A stretch of DNA of 64,000 nt from Bacteroidia bacterium (GTDB lineage Bacteria > Bacteroidota > Bacteroidia > Bacteroidales > F082): assembly GCA_021287165.1 (NCBI GenBank), contig JAJTAY010000009.1, positions 1 through 64,000 of the forward strand, in the 5' to 3' direction. The notes beneath the pieces were generated by a model, which saw nothing but the letters and a program-made list of their open reading frames with translations, was not told where the DNA came from and searched no databases. The first letter of the stretch is position 1. Each line of letters begins with the position of its first letter. Below are positions 1 to 11,028 of this stretch, piece after piece. Made by a program: the position numbers and the translations under genes.

Positions 1-66
<66 letters not shown>

Positions 67-298
67 TTGTTCTTTCTATAAAATCTATACCTTCGAAGTA
101 GTCCTCACCAAAGCCCTATCGCTATTCTTCTATACTCTCTAGAATCTTCCAAAGTGCCCCTAAAGCAGTTGCGTATCCCTAAATCTTCTGAACCTATAAG
201 ATACCTTACTTACTCTGGCTTTTTTTGGCTTCAATCGTTCAAAGAACTTCTTTCTTCTACCCCGCCCTTTCTCTATCACTACCTTCCGCGCAAAACGG
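67..298 (-). other. rRNA operon leader (transcribed spacer upstream of 16S)
   Basis: About 230 bp lie between the rrn promoter at 304-334 and the 16S 5' end. No open reading frame of note is present. By analogy with other rrn operons this is the transcribed leader that pairs with the 16S-23S spacer for RNase III processing and carries antitermination signals; I did not identify a clear boxA. The assignment rests on position between promoter and 16S. Confidence 0.6.
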
Positions 299-303
299 GA
301 GTG

Positions 304-334
304 CAAAAGTACTAAGATTTTTTAATTCACCAAA
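304..334 (-). promoter_or_regulatory. rRNA operon promoter, Bacteroidetes type
   Basis: On the minus strand a -33 box TTTG (334-331) is followed after exactly 19 bp by a -7 box TACTTTTG (311-304), a full match to TAnnTTTG. The DNA just upstream of the -33 box (335-372) is strongly A/T rich with runs of T and A, like an UP element of rRNA promoters. A second perfect -7-like box, TATATTTG, lies at 372-365 but has no -33 box at the right distance. Transcription would start near 298 and run into 16S. Confidence 0.8.
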
Positions 335-510
335 TCTTAATACAAATTTTTTTACAAATAATTACAAATATACTGATTATGTGCACATTAGAATTCTATT
401 ACCAGGAGGGCACATCATTGAGAGGGATGTAAATAAGTCCATTTGAGGCTAGCTATATCCATAAATCTTCGTTTGGCTTAGTAAATATTCCTTGATTTCC
501 ATTCTCGGAA

Positions 511-546
511 AAGAAAAAGCCATGTCCCGTGCGGGGCATGGCTTCC
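511..546 (-). terminator. Intrinsic terminator of eno
   Basis: On the minus strand a 12-bp stem (AAGCCATGCCCC with GGGACATGGCTT, one G-U pair, 4-nt loop at 529-532) is followed by TTTTCTT. It sits 22 bp after the eno stop and ends that transcript before the rrn promoter. Confidence 0.85.
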
Positions 547-566
547 CAAAATACGGTGTTACCTTA

Positions 567-1859
<1,293 letters not shown>

Positions 1860-1881
1860 TTATGGATTTTTTTAGCTGAAA

Positions 1882-1889
1882 CAAAGTTA
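1882..1889 (-). promoter_or_regulatory. -7 box of the eno promoter
   Basis: The minus strand reads TAACTTTG, a full match to the Bacteroidetes -7 consensus TAnnTTTG, 25 bp upstream of the eno ATG and just past the rplQ terminator. The -33 region is poor (CTTTTA rather than TTTG at a fitting distance), so only the -7 element is well supported. Confidence 0.55.
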
Positions 1890-1899
1890 TGCTTTCTGC

Positions 1900-1937
1900 C
1901 TAAAAGAAGAAGACCGGAGCCTCGGGCACCCGGTCTT
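1900..1937 (-). terminator. Intrinsic terminator of the ribosomal superoperon (after rplQ)
   Basis: The minus strand forms AAGACCGG...CCGGTCTT (1937-1930 with 1917-1910) with additional GC pairs inside, followed by CTTCTTTTA. It lies about 60 bp after the rplQ stop and closes the ~18 kb ribosomal protein transcript. Confidence 0.8.
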
Positions 1938-1997
1938 TTTCTTATGCAAACGGTTGCTAAACCTTGCAATAAGTGCAAGGCGCCGCATTCGCTTCGT

Positions 1998-2513
1998 TTA
2001 TGATTCCTTGTTCTCCTCAGTTTCCTGGGCAGGCGCTTCGGCCGGCTCGGCAGGAGCTGCTTTCTCAGCAACAGGGGCAACAGCCGGAGCAACTTTTTTG
2101 CCACCGCGACGTGTAGTGCGGGTTTTCTTAGCTGCCTTTTCCTTGAGGAGGTTTTCGTTGAAGTCAACGAGCTCCATCATGGCCATTTCGGCTGCGTCGC
2201 CAAGGCGATGTCCGAGCTTGATGATTCTGGTGTAACCGCCGGGACGGTCGGCTACCTTGGGAGCCACCACCCTGAACAGCTCAGTTACAGCAAATTTATT
2301 CTGCAAGTCGGCAAAAACAACACGACGCGAGTGGGTAGTGTCATCCTTCGAACGGGTGATCATCGGTTCGATAAATGGACGCAGCGCTTTTGCCTTTGCT
2401 ACGGTTGTAGTAATCCTCTTATTTAGAATAAGTGAGGCGGCCATATTGGCAAGCATGGCGTTGCGATGTTCGCTCTTTCTGCCGAGGTGATTGATTTTTT
2501 TGTTGTGTCTCAT
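1998..2513 (-). CDS. rplQ: 50S ribosomal protein L17 (bL17)
   Basis: The N-terminal ~120 residues are the bL17 core ([17 protein letters not shown] at the start, [29 protein letters not shown]). A further ~50 residues form a low-complexity Lys/Ala/Pro/Glu tail (from ~125 to 171) not found in the ~127-residue E. coli protein; extended L17 tails occur in Bacteroidetes. Last gene of the superoperon, 9 bp after rpoA, the usual alpha-operon order. Confidence 0.97.
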   Translation of the reverse strand: MRHNKKINHLGRKSEHRNAMLANMAASLILNKRITTTVAKAKALRPFIEPMITRSKDDTTHSRRVVFADLQNKFAVTELFRVVAPKVADRPGGYTRIIKLGHRLGDAAEMAMMELVDFNENLLKEKAAKKTRTTRRGGKKVAPAVAPVAEKAAPAEPAEAPAQETEENKES

Positions 2514-2522
2514 ATCAGTCTG

Positions 2523-3515
2523 CTATTCCTTTTCGAGTTTATATTTGCTCACGTTCATGCCAAATTCCAGCCCTTTGGTGCGAACCAGCTCCTCGAGCTC
2601 GGTGAGCGATTTACGTCCGAAGTTCCTGAATTTCAACAGATCGTTTTTATTAAAGGCCACCAGGTCGCCAAGGGTTTCAACATCAGCTGCTTTAAGGCAG
2701 TTTAGTGCCCTTACCGAAAGATCCATATCGACCAGCTTGGTTTTAAGCAGCTGGCGGATATGCAATGAGCCTTCGTCGAATTCTTCGGTTACACCCTTTT
2801 CTTCATGATCAACGGTGATGCGTTCGTCAGAGAAAAGCATGAAGTGCTGAATCAGAATCTTGGCAGCTTCCTTAAGCGCATCCTTGGGATTGATCGAACC
2901 ATCGGTTATCACCTCGAGAAGCAATTTTTCGTAGTCGGTCTTTTGCTCCACACGGTAATTATCGATGTGATACTTCACATTCTTAATGGGTGTGTGGATA
3001 GAGTCGATGGCGATCGTACCAACCGGTGCATTGACAACCTTGTTCTCCTCGGCAGGTACATAGCCTCTGCCTTTGTTGATGGTTATCTCCATGCTCAGCT
3101 TCACATCGGGATTCATGTTACAAATCACGAGATCGTGATTGAGCACCTGAAATACGGACAGAAACTTGTTGATGTCGCCAGCCTTGAATTGCTCCTGATC
3201 GCCGATGACGATATTAACTTTCTCGGAGGTTTCAGAAGCTATCTGCTGCTTGAACCTGATTTTCTTGAGGTTAAGCACGATATCGGCCACATCTTCCACA
3301 ACTCCGTCGATGGTGGCAAATTCGTGAAGCACTCCTTCGATACGAATGGAGGTGATGGCATAACCTTCGAGCGACGAAAGCAAAATGCGTCGGAGGGAGT
3401 TGCCGATGGTTATTCCGAAACCTGGCTCAAGTGGTCTGAATTCGAATACACCACGGGTGTTATCCGATTCGACCATGATCACCTTCTCGGGTTTTTGAAA
3501 AGCTAAAACAGCCAT
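2523..3515 (-). CDS. rpoA: DNA-directed RNA polymerase subunit alpha
   Basis: 330 residues, the normal length. The N-terminal assembly domain includes [20 protein letters not shown] (~33-52). The C-terminal domain (~250-330) has the helix-hairpin region [20 protein letters not shown] and [17 protein letters not shown] that contacts UP elements and activators. This fits the A/T-rich element seen upstream of the rrn promoter in this window. Lies between rpsD (51 bp) and rplQ (9 bp). Confidence 0.98.
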   Translation of the reverse strand: MAVLAFQKPEKVIMVESDNTRGVFEFRPLEPGFGITIGNSLRRILLSSLEGYAITSIRIEGVLHEFATIDGVVEDVADIVLNLKKIRFKQQIASETSEKVNIVIGDQEQFKAGDINKFLSVFQVLNHDLVICNMNPDVKLSMEITINKGRGYVPAEENKVVNAPVGTIAIDSIHTPIKNVKYHIDNYRVEQKTDYEKLLLEVITDGSINPKDALKEAAKILIQHFMLFSDERITVDHEEKGVTEEFDEGSLHIRQLLKTKLVDMDLSVRALNCLKAADVETLGDLVAFNKNDLLKFRNFGRKSLTELEELVRTKGLEFGMNVSKYKLEKE

Positions 3516-3566
3516 ATTTTTTTCTTAAAGGTTATAAATTATAGCTACCAGGTTGTGTATAGAGTA

Positions 3567-4172
3567 TTACTTCGAGTACAACTCAACGATGAGCTGTTCC
3601 TTGATGTTTTCAGGGATGTCGGCACGCGAAGGATAGTTGATAAACTTACCTTCCATTTTGGCGCTGTCCCAGTCAAGCCACGAGAACCTGTTCACATGTC
3701 CTTCAACTGAACCGGCAATTGCTTCGAGCGACTTGGAGCGCTCGCGCACTGCTACCACATCGCCAGGCTTGAGCAGGTAGGAAGGAATGTTTACCACTTC
3801 ACCATTTACGGTAATATGCTTATGACCAACGAGCTGACGGGCAGCACTGCGGGTGGGTGCAATTCCGAGACGGAAAACGGTGTTATCCAGGCGGGATTCG
3901 ATAAGCTGGAGCAGAACTTCGCCGGTGATACCTTTACGACGCGAAGCCTTTTCGAACAGAATGCGGAACTGGCGTTCCAGAATTCCGTAGGTATATTTTG
4001 CTTTCTGCTTCTCCTGAAGCTGAACGCCATATTCCGAAAGTTTTTTTCTGCGCTTCGAGCTGCCATGCTGTCCGGGCGGATAGTTTCTTTTGTCGAACGA
4101 ACGATCCTGACCGTAGATGGCTTCGCCAAACTTGCGGGCTATTTTTGTTTTTGGGCCGATATATCTTGCCAT
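3567..4172 (-). CDS. rpsD: 30S ribosomal protein S4 (uS4)
   Basis: 201 residues. It binds 16S rRNA early in 30S assembly and in many bacteria represses its own operon. N-terminal region [17 protein letters not shown], then the S4 RNA-binding domain (~91-155: [30 protein letters not shown]). The N-terminal zinc-binding cysteines of the C+ form are absent, so this is the zinc-free form. Confidence 0.97.
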   Translation of the reverse strand: MARYIGPKTKIARKFGEAIYGQDRSFDKRNYPPGQHGSSKRRKKLSEYGVQLQEKQKAKYTYGILERQFRILFEKASRRKGITGEVLLQLIESRLDNTVFRLGIAPTRSAARQLVGHKHITVNGEVVNIPSYLLKPGDVVAVRERSKSLEAIAGSVEGHVNRFSWLDWDSAKMEGKFINYPSRADIPENIKEQLIVELYSK

Positions 4173-4205
4173 AATGCTGATTTTTTTACGTAAGACGGGT
4201 TCCTG

Positions 4206-4595
4206 TTATACTCTTCTTCTTTTGGGCGGACGGCATCCGTTGTGAGGCAGCGGAGTAACGTCAACAATCTCAGTCACTTCGATACCCGATGAGTGGATGG
4301 TACGGATGGCTGATTCGCGGCCTGCACCAGGTCCCTTTACGAATACTTTTACCTTGCGTAGTCCAAGGTCGTAGGCTGTTTTCGAGGCTTCCTCGGCTGC
4401 CATCTGAGCGGCATAAGGGGTGTTCTTTTTTGAGCCCCTGAAGCCCATTTTCCCGGCCGAAGCCCAGGAAATAACCTGACCACTGTTGTTGGTCAGCGAG
4501 ATGATAATGTTGTTGAAGGAGGCACTGATGTATGCCCTGCCGGTAGGCTCCACCTTCACAACACGCTTTTTAACTGTTTTTGTGGTTTTTGCCAT
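4206..4595 (-). CDS. rpsK: 30S ribosomal protein S11 (uS11)
   Basis: 129 residues, full length. Landmarks are [18 protein letters not shown] and the conserved C-terminal [18 protein letters not shown]. It forms the platform of the 30S subunit next to the mRNA exit. Lies between rpsM (45 bp) and rpsD (33 bp), the standard alpha-operon order. Confidence 0.97.
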   Translation of the reverse strand: MAKTTKTVKKRVVKVEPTGRAYISASFNNIIISLTNNSGQVISWASAGKMGFRGSKKNTPYAAQMAAEEASKTAYDLGLRKVKVFVKGPGAGRESAIRTIHSSGIEVTEIVDVTPLPHNGCRPPKRRRV

Positions 4596-4640
4596 GATTT
4601 GTTAATGATTATCGGTCTGATATGATCCGAAAGCTGTGGC

Positions 4641-5018
4641 CTACTTGGTAGCTTTCTTCTTGTTTGCAACGGTTTTCTTCTTGCCTTTGCGTGTGCGGGC
4701 ATTGTTTTTCGTGGTCTGTCCGCGAACCGGAAGCCCCAGACGGTGACGGATTCCCCTATAGGAACCGATGTCCATCAGTCGCTTAATGCTCATTTGAACT
4801 TCACTGCGAAGCTCACCTTCTACCTTGAAATTAGCACCAATCACGGTACGAATGTTATTCTGCTCCTCGTCAGTCCAGTCCTGAACCTTCTTGTTGATGT
4901 CAACACCGGCTTCGGTGAGGATTTTGCGCGCCGAACTTCTTCCGATACCGAAGATATAGGTGAGCGAAATCTCGCCACGTTTGTTGTTGGGAATATCTAC
5001 GCCAGCAATCCTTGCCAT
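4641..5018 (-). CDS. rpsM: 30S ribosomal protein S13 (uS13)
   Basis: 125 residues. The start [16 protein letters not shown] and the [21 protein letters not shown] stretch are diagnostic. The lysine-rich tail ([14 protein letters not shown]) contacts P-site tRNA. First gene of the alpha part, following rpmJ by 31 bp. Confidence 0.97.
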   Translation of the reverse strand: MARIAGVDIPNNKRGEISLTYIFGIGRSSARKILTEAGVDINKKVQDWTDEEQNNIRTVIGANFKVEGELRSEVQMSIKRLMDIGSYRGIRHRLGLPVRGQTTKNNARTRKGKKKTVANKKKATK

Positions 5019-5049
5019 ATAATTTGGTATTTATTGATTTCTATTGCAA

Positions 5050-5166
5050 TTATCCTTGTCTCTGCTTGTACTTAGGATTCTTTTTGTTGATCACGTAGAG
5101 GCGGCCTTTGCGACGCACAATCTTACAATCGTCAGTCCTTTTCTTAAGGGATGCTCTTACTTTCAT
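5050..5166 (-). CDS. rpmJ: 50S ribosomal protein L36 (bL36), zinc-free form
   Basis: A 38-codon gene read from the DNA: it starts [20 protein letters not shown] and ends [12 protein letters not shown]. Length, start and end match L36. Of the four zinc ligands of the classic protein only one cysteine (residue 14) remains; the first is Thr, the third is lost and the histidine is Tyr. This is the C- type, which does not need zinc. Lies between infA (57 bp) and rpsM (31 bp). Confidence 0.93.
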   Translation of the reverse strand: MKVRASLKKRTDDCKIVRRKGRLYVINKKNPKYKQRQG

Positions 5167-5223
5167 TTTGCTGATGTTTGGGGGGAAGATCCTTCAGAAC
5201 CTTCCCGGTTATTATCAATAGTT

Positions 5224-5442
5224 TTACTTATATCTGAATGTGATACGGCCTTTGGTAAGATCGTACGGCGACAGCTCGAGCTTTACACGGTCGCCAGGGA
5301 GTATCTTAATGTAGTGCATACGCATCTTCCCGGAGATGTGTGCGATAAGTTGGTGACCATTCTCGAGTTCTACCCTGAACATTGCATTGCCCAGCGACTC
5401 GATTACAGTGCCATCCTGCTCAATTGGCAATTGTTTCGCCAT
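5224..5442 (-). CDS. infA: Translation initiation factor IF-1
   Basis: 72 residues, one OB-fold domain, exactly the family length. Motifs: [37 protein letters not shown] and [18 protein letters not shown]-1 occupies the ribosomal A site during initiation. It follows map by 6 bp and precedes rpmJ, the usual spc-alpha junction. Confidence 0.97.
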   Translation of the reverse strand: MAKQLPIEQDGTVIESLGNAMFRVELENGHQLIAHISGKMRMHYIKILPGDRVKLELSPYDLTKGRITFRYK

Positions 5443-5448
5443 ACCTTT

Positions 5449-6234
5449 CTAAAATGTGTTTTTTAAAACCTCTTCAATCATTTCGAACGACGAAAGGATA
5501 TCGGCCTTTTCCTTGCCAATAGCCACCGTATGTTCGAAGTGTGCCGAAGGCCGGCGGTCAGATGTTCTAATGGTCCATCCGTCGGCATCCTGCGTAATAT
5601 TTTTTGTGCCCAGGTTGATCATCGGTTCGATGGCGATCACCATTCCCGTCTGGAGCCTTGGACCTGCACCTCTTCGACCAAAATTTGGCACTTCGGGTGC
5701 TTCGTGAAGTTTGCGACCAACACCATGTCCAACAAGCTCGCGCACAATACCATACCCAAACTGATCGATATAGTTTTGTATCGCAAAGCTTATATCTCCA
5801 ACCCGGTTGCCATCAACGGCCATTTTGATACCTTCATATAGCGAACTAAGGGTTCGATCGAGTAGGAGCCTGAGTTCGGGGCTGATATCACCTACAGCAA
5901 AAGTGTAAGCTGAGTCACCATAAAACCCGTTTTTCAATACTCCGCAATCCACCGAAACAATATCGCCATCACGCAATTCACGCTTTCCTGGAATTCCGTG
6001 CACAACCTCGTCGTTTACTGAGATGCACAACGATCCGGGAAAACCGCCATAGCCCTTGAAACCAGGAATGGCACCATGATCGCGGATGAAGGACTCGGCA
6101 ATCCGGTCGAGCGACAGTGTTGTAACACCCGGCCGGATATGCCTTGCAACCTCGGCTAAAGTTTTTCCAACAAGTAAAGAACTTTCGCGCTGTAATTCAA
6201 TCTCTTCGACAGTTTTCAGCTCAATAGCAGCCAT
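5449..6234 (-). CDS. map: Methionine aminopeptidase, type I
   Basis: Removes the N-terminal methionine from new proteins. 261 residues, class Ia length. The five metal ligands are visible in order: the two aspartates of SVDCGVLKNGFYGDSAYTF, the histidine of VGHGVG, the first glutamate of AIEPMIN and the glutamate of FEHTVAI. The gene lies between secY (3 bp) and infA (6 bp), its normal position in this operon. Confidence 0.97.
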   Translation of the reverse strand: MAAIELKTVEEIELQRESSLLVGKTLAEVARHIRPGVTTLSLDRIAESFIRDHGAIPGFKGYGGFPGSLCISVNDEVVHGIPGKRELRDGDIVSVDCGVLKNGFYGDSAYTFAVGDISPELRLLLDRTLSSLYEGIKMAVDGNRVGDISFAIQNYIDQFGYGIVRELVGHGVGRKLHEAPEVPNFGRRGAGPRLQTGMVIAIEPMINLGTKNITQDADGWTIRTSDRRPSAHFEHTVAIGKEKADILSSFEMIEEVLKNTF

Positions 6235-6237
6235 TGC

Positions 6238-7599
6238 TTATCCCATATTCATGGCGGGACTGCGGCCTTTGATCCTACCGGATTTTGTAAGGCCGTCGTA
6301 ATGACGCATGAGCAGATAGCTTTCGATCTGCTGAAGGGTGTCGAGCACCACACCAACAAGAATCAGCAAGGAAGTTCCGCCATAAAAGTGCGAAAACTCG
6401 TTGCTGACACCCATTTTACTAACCAGTGCAGGCATAATGGCCACAAAGGCAAGGAAAATGGACCCCGGTAAAGTGATGCGCGAGAGGATATTATCGAGAT
6501 ATTCGGCAGTACGTTTTCCAGGCTTTACACCAGGTATAAAACCGCCGTTTTTCTTCATATCCTCGGCCATCTGGCTGGGATTGATGGTGATAGCTGTGTA
6601 GAAGTATGTGAAGAACACAATCATCAGGAAGAACACCAGGTTATACCAAAATCCGTGAATATTGGTAAATGCGGCTGCAAAACCGGTGAGGCTTTCCGAA
6701 TTGGTAAACCCAACGAGGGTAATAGGCAGAAACATAATTGCCTGTGCAAAAATGATCGGCATAACCCCTGCAGCGTTGATCTTCAAAGGAATATACTGCC
6801 TTACTCCACCATACTGACGATTGCCGACAATGCGCTTGGCATATTGTACCGGGACCTTGCGTGTTCCCTGTACAAGCAGGATGGTGAGCAGGATTACGAT
6901 AACGAGGATAACGATCTCCACGAGGAAGAACACCAATCCGCCGCCTTTTTGTTCGAGGCGCGATACCAGTTCTCCAAAGAGTGCGAAAGGTAGGCGAGCG
7001 ATAATACCAATCATAATGATCAGTGAAATACCGTTGCCAATACCCTTGTCGGTGATTCTTTCGCCGAGCCACATCACGAAGAGTGTTCCGGCGATGAGAA
7101 TTACGGTATTGCTAAACCAGAAGAAGCCACCCGGACGTGCAATGGCCGGATCGAAGGGATAGATACCTTCGTTGGGCAGTTGCGAAATAACGTTGGCAAT
7201 GTAAGCCGGAGCCTGGAGGGCAACAATTGCTACGGTGAGGTAGCGCGTAATCTGGTTAATTTTTCTTCTGCCGCTCTCCCCTTCACGTTGCAACCGCTGG
7301 AAATATGGCACCGCCATACCTAACAGCTGAATTACGATAGAGGCCGAAATGTAAGGCATGATACCCAAAGCAAAGATGGATGCATTGCTGAATGCACCGC
7401 CCGAAAACATATCGAGCAATCCAAGCAGTCCACCGCTGGCTTGCGCCTTCATATTGGCAAGCATATTGGGGTCGATTCCCGGCAGAACCACGTACGAGCC
7501 GAGGCGGTAGATAAGGACAATGGCCAGTGTATAGAGAATACGCTGGCGAAGCTCCTGTATCTTGTTAATATTGCGTAGGGTTTCGAATAGTTTTTTCAT
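6238..7599 (-). CDS. secY: Protein translocase subunit SecY
   Basis: Central channel of the Sec translocon in the inner membrane. 453 residues with ten predicted membrane helices. Family landmarks include LGIMPYISASIVIQLL (helix 2 region), the SGRRKINQITRY cytoplasmic loop, GITERITDKGIGNGISLII-like motifs (WLGERITDKGIGNGISL) and the Arg-containing cytosolic loops that bind ribosome and SecA. Follows rplO by 5 bp. Confidence 0.98.
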   Translation of the reverse strand: MKKLFETLRNINKIQELRQRILYTLAIVLIYRLGSYVVLPGIDPNMLANMKAQASGGLLGLLDMFSGGAFSNASIFALGIMPYISASIVIQLLGMAVPYFQRLQREGESGRRKINQITRYLTVAIVALQAPAYIANVISQLPNEGIYPFDPAIARPGGFFWFSNTVILIAGTLFVMWLGERITDKGIGNGISLIIMIGIIARLPFALFGELVSRLEQKGGGLVFFLVEIVILVIVILLTILLVQGTRKVPVQYAKRIVGNRQYGGVRQYIPLKINAAGVMPIIFAQAIMFLPITLVGFTNSESLTGFAAAFTNIHGFWYNLVFFLMIVFFTYFYTAITINPSQMAEDMKKNGGFIPGVKPGKRTAEYLDNILSRITLPGSIFLAFVAIMPALVSKMGVSNEFSHFYGGTSLLILVGVVLDTLQQIESYLLMRHYDGLTKSGRIKGRSPAMNMG

Positions 7600-7604
7600 G
7601 CGCT

Positions 7605-8051
7605 TCAGATTTTTACGGCATTACCACCTGCTGCTTCAATGGCTGCAGCTGCTTTTGCCGAAAAGGCATGTGCTTTAACCTCGAGTTTGGCTGTGAGTTC
7701 GCCTTTGGAGAGCACTTTCACCAGATCTTTCTTGCTGATAACACCATGCTCATACATCTCGAGCGGGCTGATGCTTTCCAGATTGTAGGTTTCAGCAAGT
7801 TGCTGTATGGTGCTCAGGTTGATGGCCCGGTACTCCTTGCGGTTCGGGTTTTTAAAACCAAACTTGGGAAGACGGCGAACCAGGGGCATCTGACCACCCT
7901 CGAAGCCTTTTTTCTTCTTGGTTCCAGAGCGTTGTCCGGCGCCTTTGTGACCGCGCGTGGAGGTGCCGCCGTGACCCGATCCCTGACCGCGACCAATGCG
8001 CTTTACCTTTTTTACGGAGCCTTTTGCCGGTTTAAGATTACTTAAATCCAT
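7605..8051 (-). CDS. rplO: 50S ribosomal protein L15 (uL15)
   Basis: 148 residues. The glycine- and lysine-rich N-terminal arm (KRIGRGQGSGHGGTSTRGHK, GQRSGTKKKKGFEGGQMPLVRRLPK) is characteristic; the C-terminal half is the globular domain ending AAAAIEAAGGNAVKI. Lies between rpmD (26 bp) and secY (5 bp). Confidence 0.97.
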   Translation of the reverse strand: MDLSNLKPAKGSVKKVKRIGRGQGSGHGGTSTRGHKGAGQRSGTKKKKGFEGGQMPLVRRLPKFGFKNPNRKEYRAINLSTIQQLAETYNLESISPLEMYEHGVISKKDLVKVLSKGELTAKLEVKAHAFSAKAAAAIEAAGGNAVKI

Positions 8052-8077
8052 TGCTGTGATAATTTCCAGTGATATAC

Positions 8078-8260
8078 TTATTCTATTTCTTCAATCCTGA
8101 GCAGATGCTTCACGGCATCGACCATACCGGCGACCGAGGGAGACAACTCCACTTCGAGCGTCTGGTTAAGCCGTTTGAAACCCAAAGCTTCAAGGGTGCG
8201 TTTCTGTCGGAGCGGACGTCCAATTCCGCTTTTGACCTGTGTTATTCTGACCTTTTTCAT
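8078..8260 (-). CDS. rpmD: 50S ribosomal protein L30 (uL30)
   Basis: 60 residues, the single-domain bacterial length: VRITQVKSGIGRPLRQKRTLEALGFKRLNQ is the family signature region. Lies between rpsE (12 bp) and rplO, as in most spc operons. Confidence 0.95.
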   Translation of the reverse strand: MKKVRITQVKSGIGRPLRQKRTLEALGFKRLNQTLEVELSPSVAGMVDAVKHLLRIEEIE

Positions 8261-8272
8261 GAGTTTCAGGTT

Positions 8273-8791
8273 TTATCCGTTAAACACTGTGTCGAGCTCC
8301 ACTCCGCGCACCTGTGCCACGGTGTAGGCATCGCGCATTTTCGACAAGGCATCGAATGTGGCCTTCACTACAGAGTGAGGGTTTGACGAGCCTTTCGATT
8401 TAGCAAGTACGTCGTGCACACCAACGCTTTCGAGCACTGCACGCATAGCACCACCTGCAATAACACCGGTTCCGGGGGCGGCAGGTTTCAGAAATACCAG
8501 CGCACCGCTGTATTTTCCGTACTGCTCGTGGGGAATGGTTCCCTTGCGGATAGGCACCTTTATGAGGTTCTTCTTTGCATCGTCAACACCTTTGGCGATT
8601 GCTGCAGTAACCTCTTTGGCCTTTCCAAGGCCGTAGCCTACGATGCCGTTTTCGTTGCCCACAACCACAATGGCCGAGAAGCTGAACGTGCGACCACCTT
8701 TGGTTACTTTAGTAACGCGCTGGATACTTACCAGGCGGTCTTTGAGCTCAATTTCGCTCGATTTTACGCGTGAAATATTCAGTTCTGCCAT
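8273..8791 (-). CDS. rpsE: 30S ribosomal protein S5 (uS5)
   Basis: 172 residues. The N-terminal double-stranded RNA-binding domain includes [24 protein letters not shown]; the C-terminal domain includes [21 protein letters not shown]. The protein acts in decoding accuracy and helicase activity at the mRNA entry site. 6 bp after rplR. Confidence 0.97.
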   Translation of the reverse strand: MAELNISRVKSSEIELKDRLVSIQRVTKVTKGGRTFSFSAIVVVGNENGIVGYGLGKAKEVTAAIAKGVDDAKKNLIKVPIRKGTIPHEQYGKYSGALVFLKPAAPGTGVIAGGAMRAVLESVGVHDVLAKSKGSSNPHSVVKATFDALSKMRDAYTVAQVRGVELDTVFNG

Positions 8792-8797
8792 GTTATT

Positions 8798-9160
8798 TTA
8801 GAATTTAAGTCCGCCTTCGCGTGCTGCTTCGGCCAATGCTTTTACTCTTCCGTGATATAGATATCCGTTGCGGTCGAAAACGCAATTTTCAATTCCGGCA
8901 GCAAGAGCCTTTTCAGCAAGTTGCTTACCAACGTTCTTCGCCTGCTCGGTTTTGTTCACCTTGCTCTCTTCCGCTCCTTTGTCGCGCGACGAAACAGCCA
9001 ACAATGTATGGCCGGCCTTGTCGTCGATGAGCTGAGCATATATTTCCTTGTTGCTCCTGAAAACGCTCAGACGCGGACGCTCGGTTGATCCGGAAACGAT
9101 CTTGCGGATGCGCTTCTTGATCCCAAGCCTTCTTTTGAGTTTTGTATTCTTGATTGACAT
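8798..9160 (-). CDS. rplR: 50S ribosomal protein L18 (uL18)
   Basis: 120 residues from the ATG at 9160 ([20 protein letters not shown]). An in-frame start 24 bp upstream (9184, [10 protein letters not shown]) exists, but the shorter form matches the family length and N-terminus. It binds 5S rRNA. Motifs: [20 protein letters not shown] and the C-terminal [26 protein letters not shown] region. Confidence 0.95.
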   Translation of the reverse strand: MSIKNTKLKRRLGIKKRIRKIVSGSTERPRLSVFRSNKEIYAQLIDDKAGHTLLAVSSRDKGAEESKVNKTEQAKNVGKQLAEKALAAGIENCVFDRNGYLYHGRVKALAEAAREGGLKF

Positions 9161-9199
9161 TGCTCTGGTTTTTTCTTTTCTCAAAAAGGAATCTTACGA

Positions 9200-9757
9200 T
9201 TACTTGCCTTTGCCTGCGGTTTTACCTGCTTTCCTCCTGAGCACCTCGTTCTGGAAGCGGATACCCTTGCCCTTGTATGGCTCAGGTTTGCGCAGCGAGC
9301 GAATCTTGGCAGCTACCTGTCCAAGCAGTTGTTTGTCGGCACAACTCATCTTAATGATGGGGTTCTTACCGCGCTCGTTAACGGTTTCTATCTTTATTTC
9401 CTGCGGAATTTCGAAGAAAACGTTGTGCGAAAAACCAAGCGATAGTTCAAGCACCTGACCCTTGGCCTCGGCTTTGTAACCTACACCAACAAGTTCCTGA
9501 ACGGTATTGAAGCCTTCCGAAACGCCTTTTACCATATTTGCCACGAGGGCGCGGTAGAGTCCATGCTTCGAGCGGGGCTCTTTATCGTCCGACTGACGTT
9601 CGATGGTCAATTGATTGTTATCAATCTTGATTTCAACAGTATCGTCGATCTTCTGCGTGAGAGTTCCAAGCTTACCCTTTACGGTAACTACGCTGTCTTT
9701 TACGTCAACAGTAACACCGGCGGGAATAGTGATGGGAAGTTTTCCTATGCGTGACAT
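9200..9757 (-). CDS. rplF: 50S ribosomal protein L6 (uL6)
   Basis: 185 residues, two repeated L6 domains. Start MSRIGKLPITIPAGVTV and C-terminal LRKPEPYKGKGIRFQNEVLRRKAGK are diagnostic. It sits near the factor-binding stalk base. 39 bp before rplR, 19 bp after rpsH. Confidence 0.97.
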   Translation of the reverse strand: MSRIGKLPITIPAGVTVDVKDSVVTVKGKLGTLTQKIDDTVEIKIDNNQLTIERQSDDKEPRSKHGLYRALVANMVKGVSEGFNTVQELVGVGYKAEAKGQVLELSLGFSHNVFFEIPQEIKIETVNERGKNPIIKMSCADKQLLGQVAAKIRSLRKPEPYKGKGIRFQNEVLRRKAGKTAGKGK

Positions 9758-9776
9758 GAATCCTGATCTCCTATAG

Positions 9777-10175
9777 TTAACTTACGTAACAAATTACTTC
9801 GCCACCAATGTGAAGGTTGCGCGCCTCTTTGTCGGTCATGATGCCCTGCGAGGTCGAGATGATAGCAACACCCAGACCATTGAGCACTCGGGGCATTTCG
9901 TCGGCACTGGTATATTGCCTGAGGCCGGGGGTCGAAACGCGTTCGATGCTGGTAATGGCAGACCGTTTGGTAATAGGATGATATTTGAGGGCGATTTTGA
10001 TGATACCTTGCTTGTTGTCATCCTCAAATTTATAGTTGAGGATAAAACCTTTGTCGAAAAGGATCTTGGTGATAGCCTTTTTGATGTTGCTTGCAGGAAT
10101 CTCAACAACCCTGTGCCTTGCCATCACGGCATTTCTGATGCGGGTCAGATAATCGGCAATTGGATCTGTATACAT
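9777..10175 (-). CDS. rpsH: 30S ribosomal protein S8 (uS8)
   Basis: 132 residues. Starts [19 protein letters not shown] and ends [31 protein letters not shown], both family signatures. It binds the central domain of 16S rRNA; in E. coli it represses the spc operon by binding near rplE, a role I cannot test here. Confidence 0.97.
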   Translation of the reverse strand: MYTDPIADYLTRIRNAVMARHRVVEIPASNIKKAITKILFDKGFILNYKFEDDNKQGIIKIALKYHPITKRSAITSIERVSTPGLRQYTSADEMPRVLNGLGVAIISTSQGIMTDKEARNLHIGGEVICYVS

Positions 10176-10194
10176 TGTATCTGAGGTGTTTTGT

Positions 10195-10464
10195 TTACCA
10201 ACTTGCTTTTTTCACGCCCGGGATAAGTCCTTTGAGTGCCATTTCCCTGAAATTGATACGGGAAATACCAAACTGCCTCATATAGCCTTTGGGGCGTCCT
10301 GATAGCTGACAACGGTTGTGCAGCCTTACCGGTGAAGCATTGCGCGGAATGTGCTGCAACGCCTGGTAATCGCCGGCTTCTTTGAGGGCTGCACGCTTGG
10401 CTGCGTATTTTTCAACCATCTTTTGTCTTTTGCGCTCACGCGCTTTCATCGACTCTTTTGCCAT
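10195..10464 (-). CDS. rpsN: 30S ribosomal protein S14 (uS14), zinc-free long form
   Basis: 89 residues, the long C- form with a single cysteine instead of the two CxxC pairs of the 61-residue zinc form. Motifs: MARERKR-like [55 protein letters not shown]. Lies between rplE (3 bp) and rpsH (19 bp). Confidence 0.97.
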   Translation of the reverse strand: MAKESMKARERKRQKMVEKYAAKRAALKEAGDYQALQHIPRNASPVRLHNRCQLSGRPKGYMRQFGISRINFREMALKGLIPGVKKASW

Positions 10465-10467
10465 GCT

Positions 10468-11028
10468 TTATGATTTTTTTTGATTCTTGAACGGAAGACC
10501 GAAAGCCTTAAGCAAAGCCATAGCTTCGTGGTCGGTGCGGGCGGTAGTCACAAAAGTGATGTCCATTCCGTTGATTTTATTCACTTTATCGATATCGATC
10601 TCGGGAAAAATGATCTGTTCGGTGATGCCAAAGCTGTAATTTCCACGGCCGTCGAATCCTTTGTCGTTGATGCCGCGGAAGTCGCGCACGCGCGGAAGAG
10701 CTACGGCAACAAGGCGTTCGAGAAACTCATACATGCGGTCGCCGCGCAAGGTCACGCGAACGCCGATGGGGTTTCCGCGGCGCAGCTTAAAGTTCGACAC
10801 GTCGCGTTTCGAGATGGTGGGTACGGCTTTCTGGCCGGTAATGGCCGTCATTTCTTCTACACCATAATCGATGAGCTTTTTGTCGGTCAGTGCGGCACCG
10901 ATACCCTGGTTGAGCGAAATTTTTACCAATCGTGGAACCTGCATAACGGTGTGATAATTGAACTCCTTAGTGAGTGCAGGCACGATCTCGCTCTGGTAAA
11001 GCGTCTTAAGTCTGGGCTGATAACTCAT
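10468..11028 (-). CDS. rplE: 50S ribosomal protein L5 (uL5)
   Basis: 186 residues, binds 5S rRNA and the P-site tRNA region. Landmarks: [41 protein letters not shown] and the C-terminal [25 protein letters not shown]. Its ATG overlaps the rplX stop by one base (TAATG), which suggests translational coupling. Confidence 0.97.
   Translation of the reverse strand: MSYQPRLKTLYQSEIVPALTKEFNYHTVMQVPRLVKISLNQGIGAALTDKKLIDYGVEEMTAITGQKAVPTISKRDVSNFKLRRGNPIGVRVTLRGDRMYEFLERLVAVALPRVRDFRGINDKGFDGRGNYSFGITEQIIFPEIDIDKVNKINGMDITFVTTARTDHEAMALLKAFGLPFKNQKKS

Noticed and set aside
225..446. A 73-codon plus-strand reading frame near the rrn promoter
   Set aside because: It runs antisense through the rRNA leader and promoter and shows no protein-like features.
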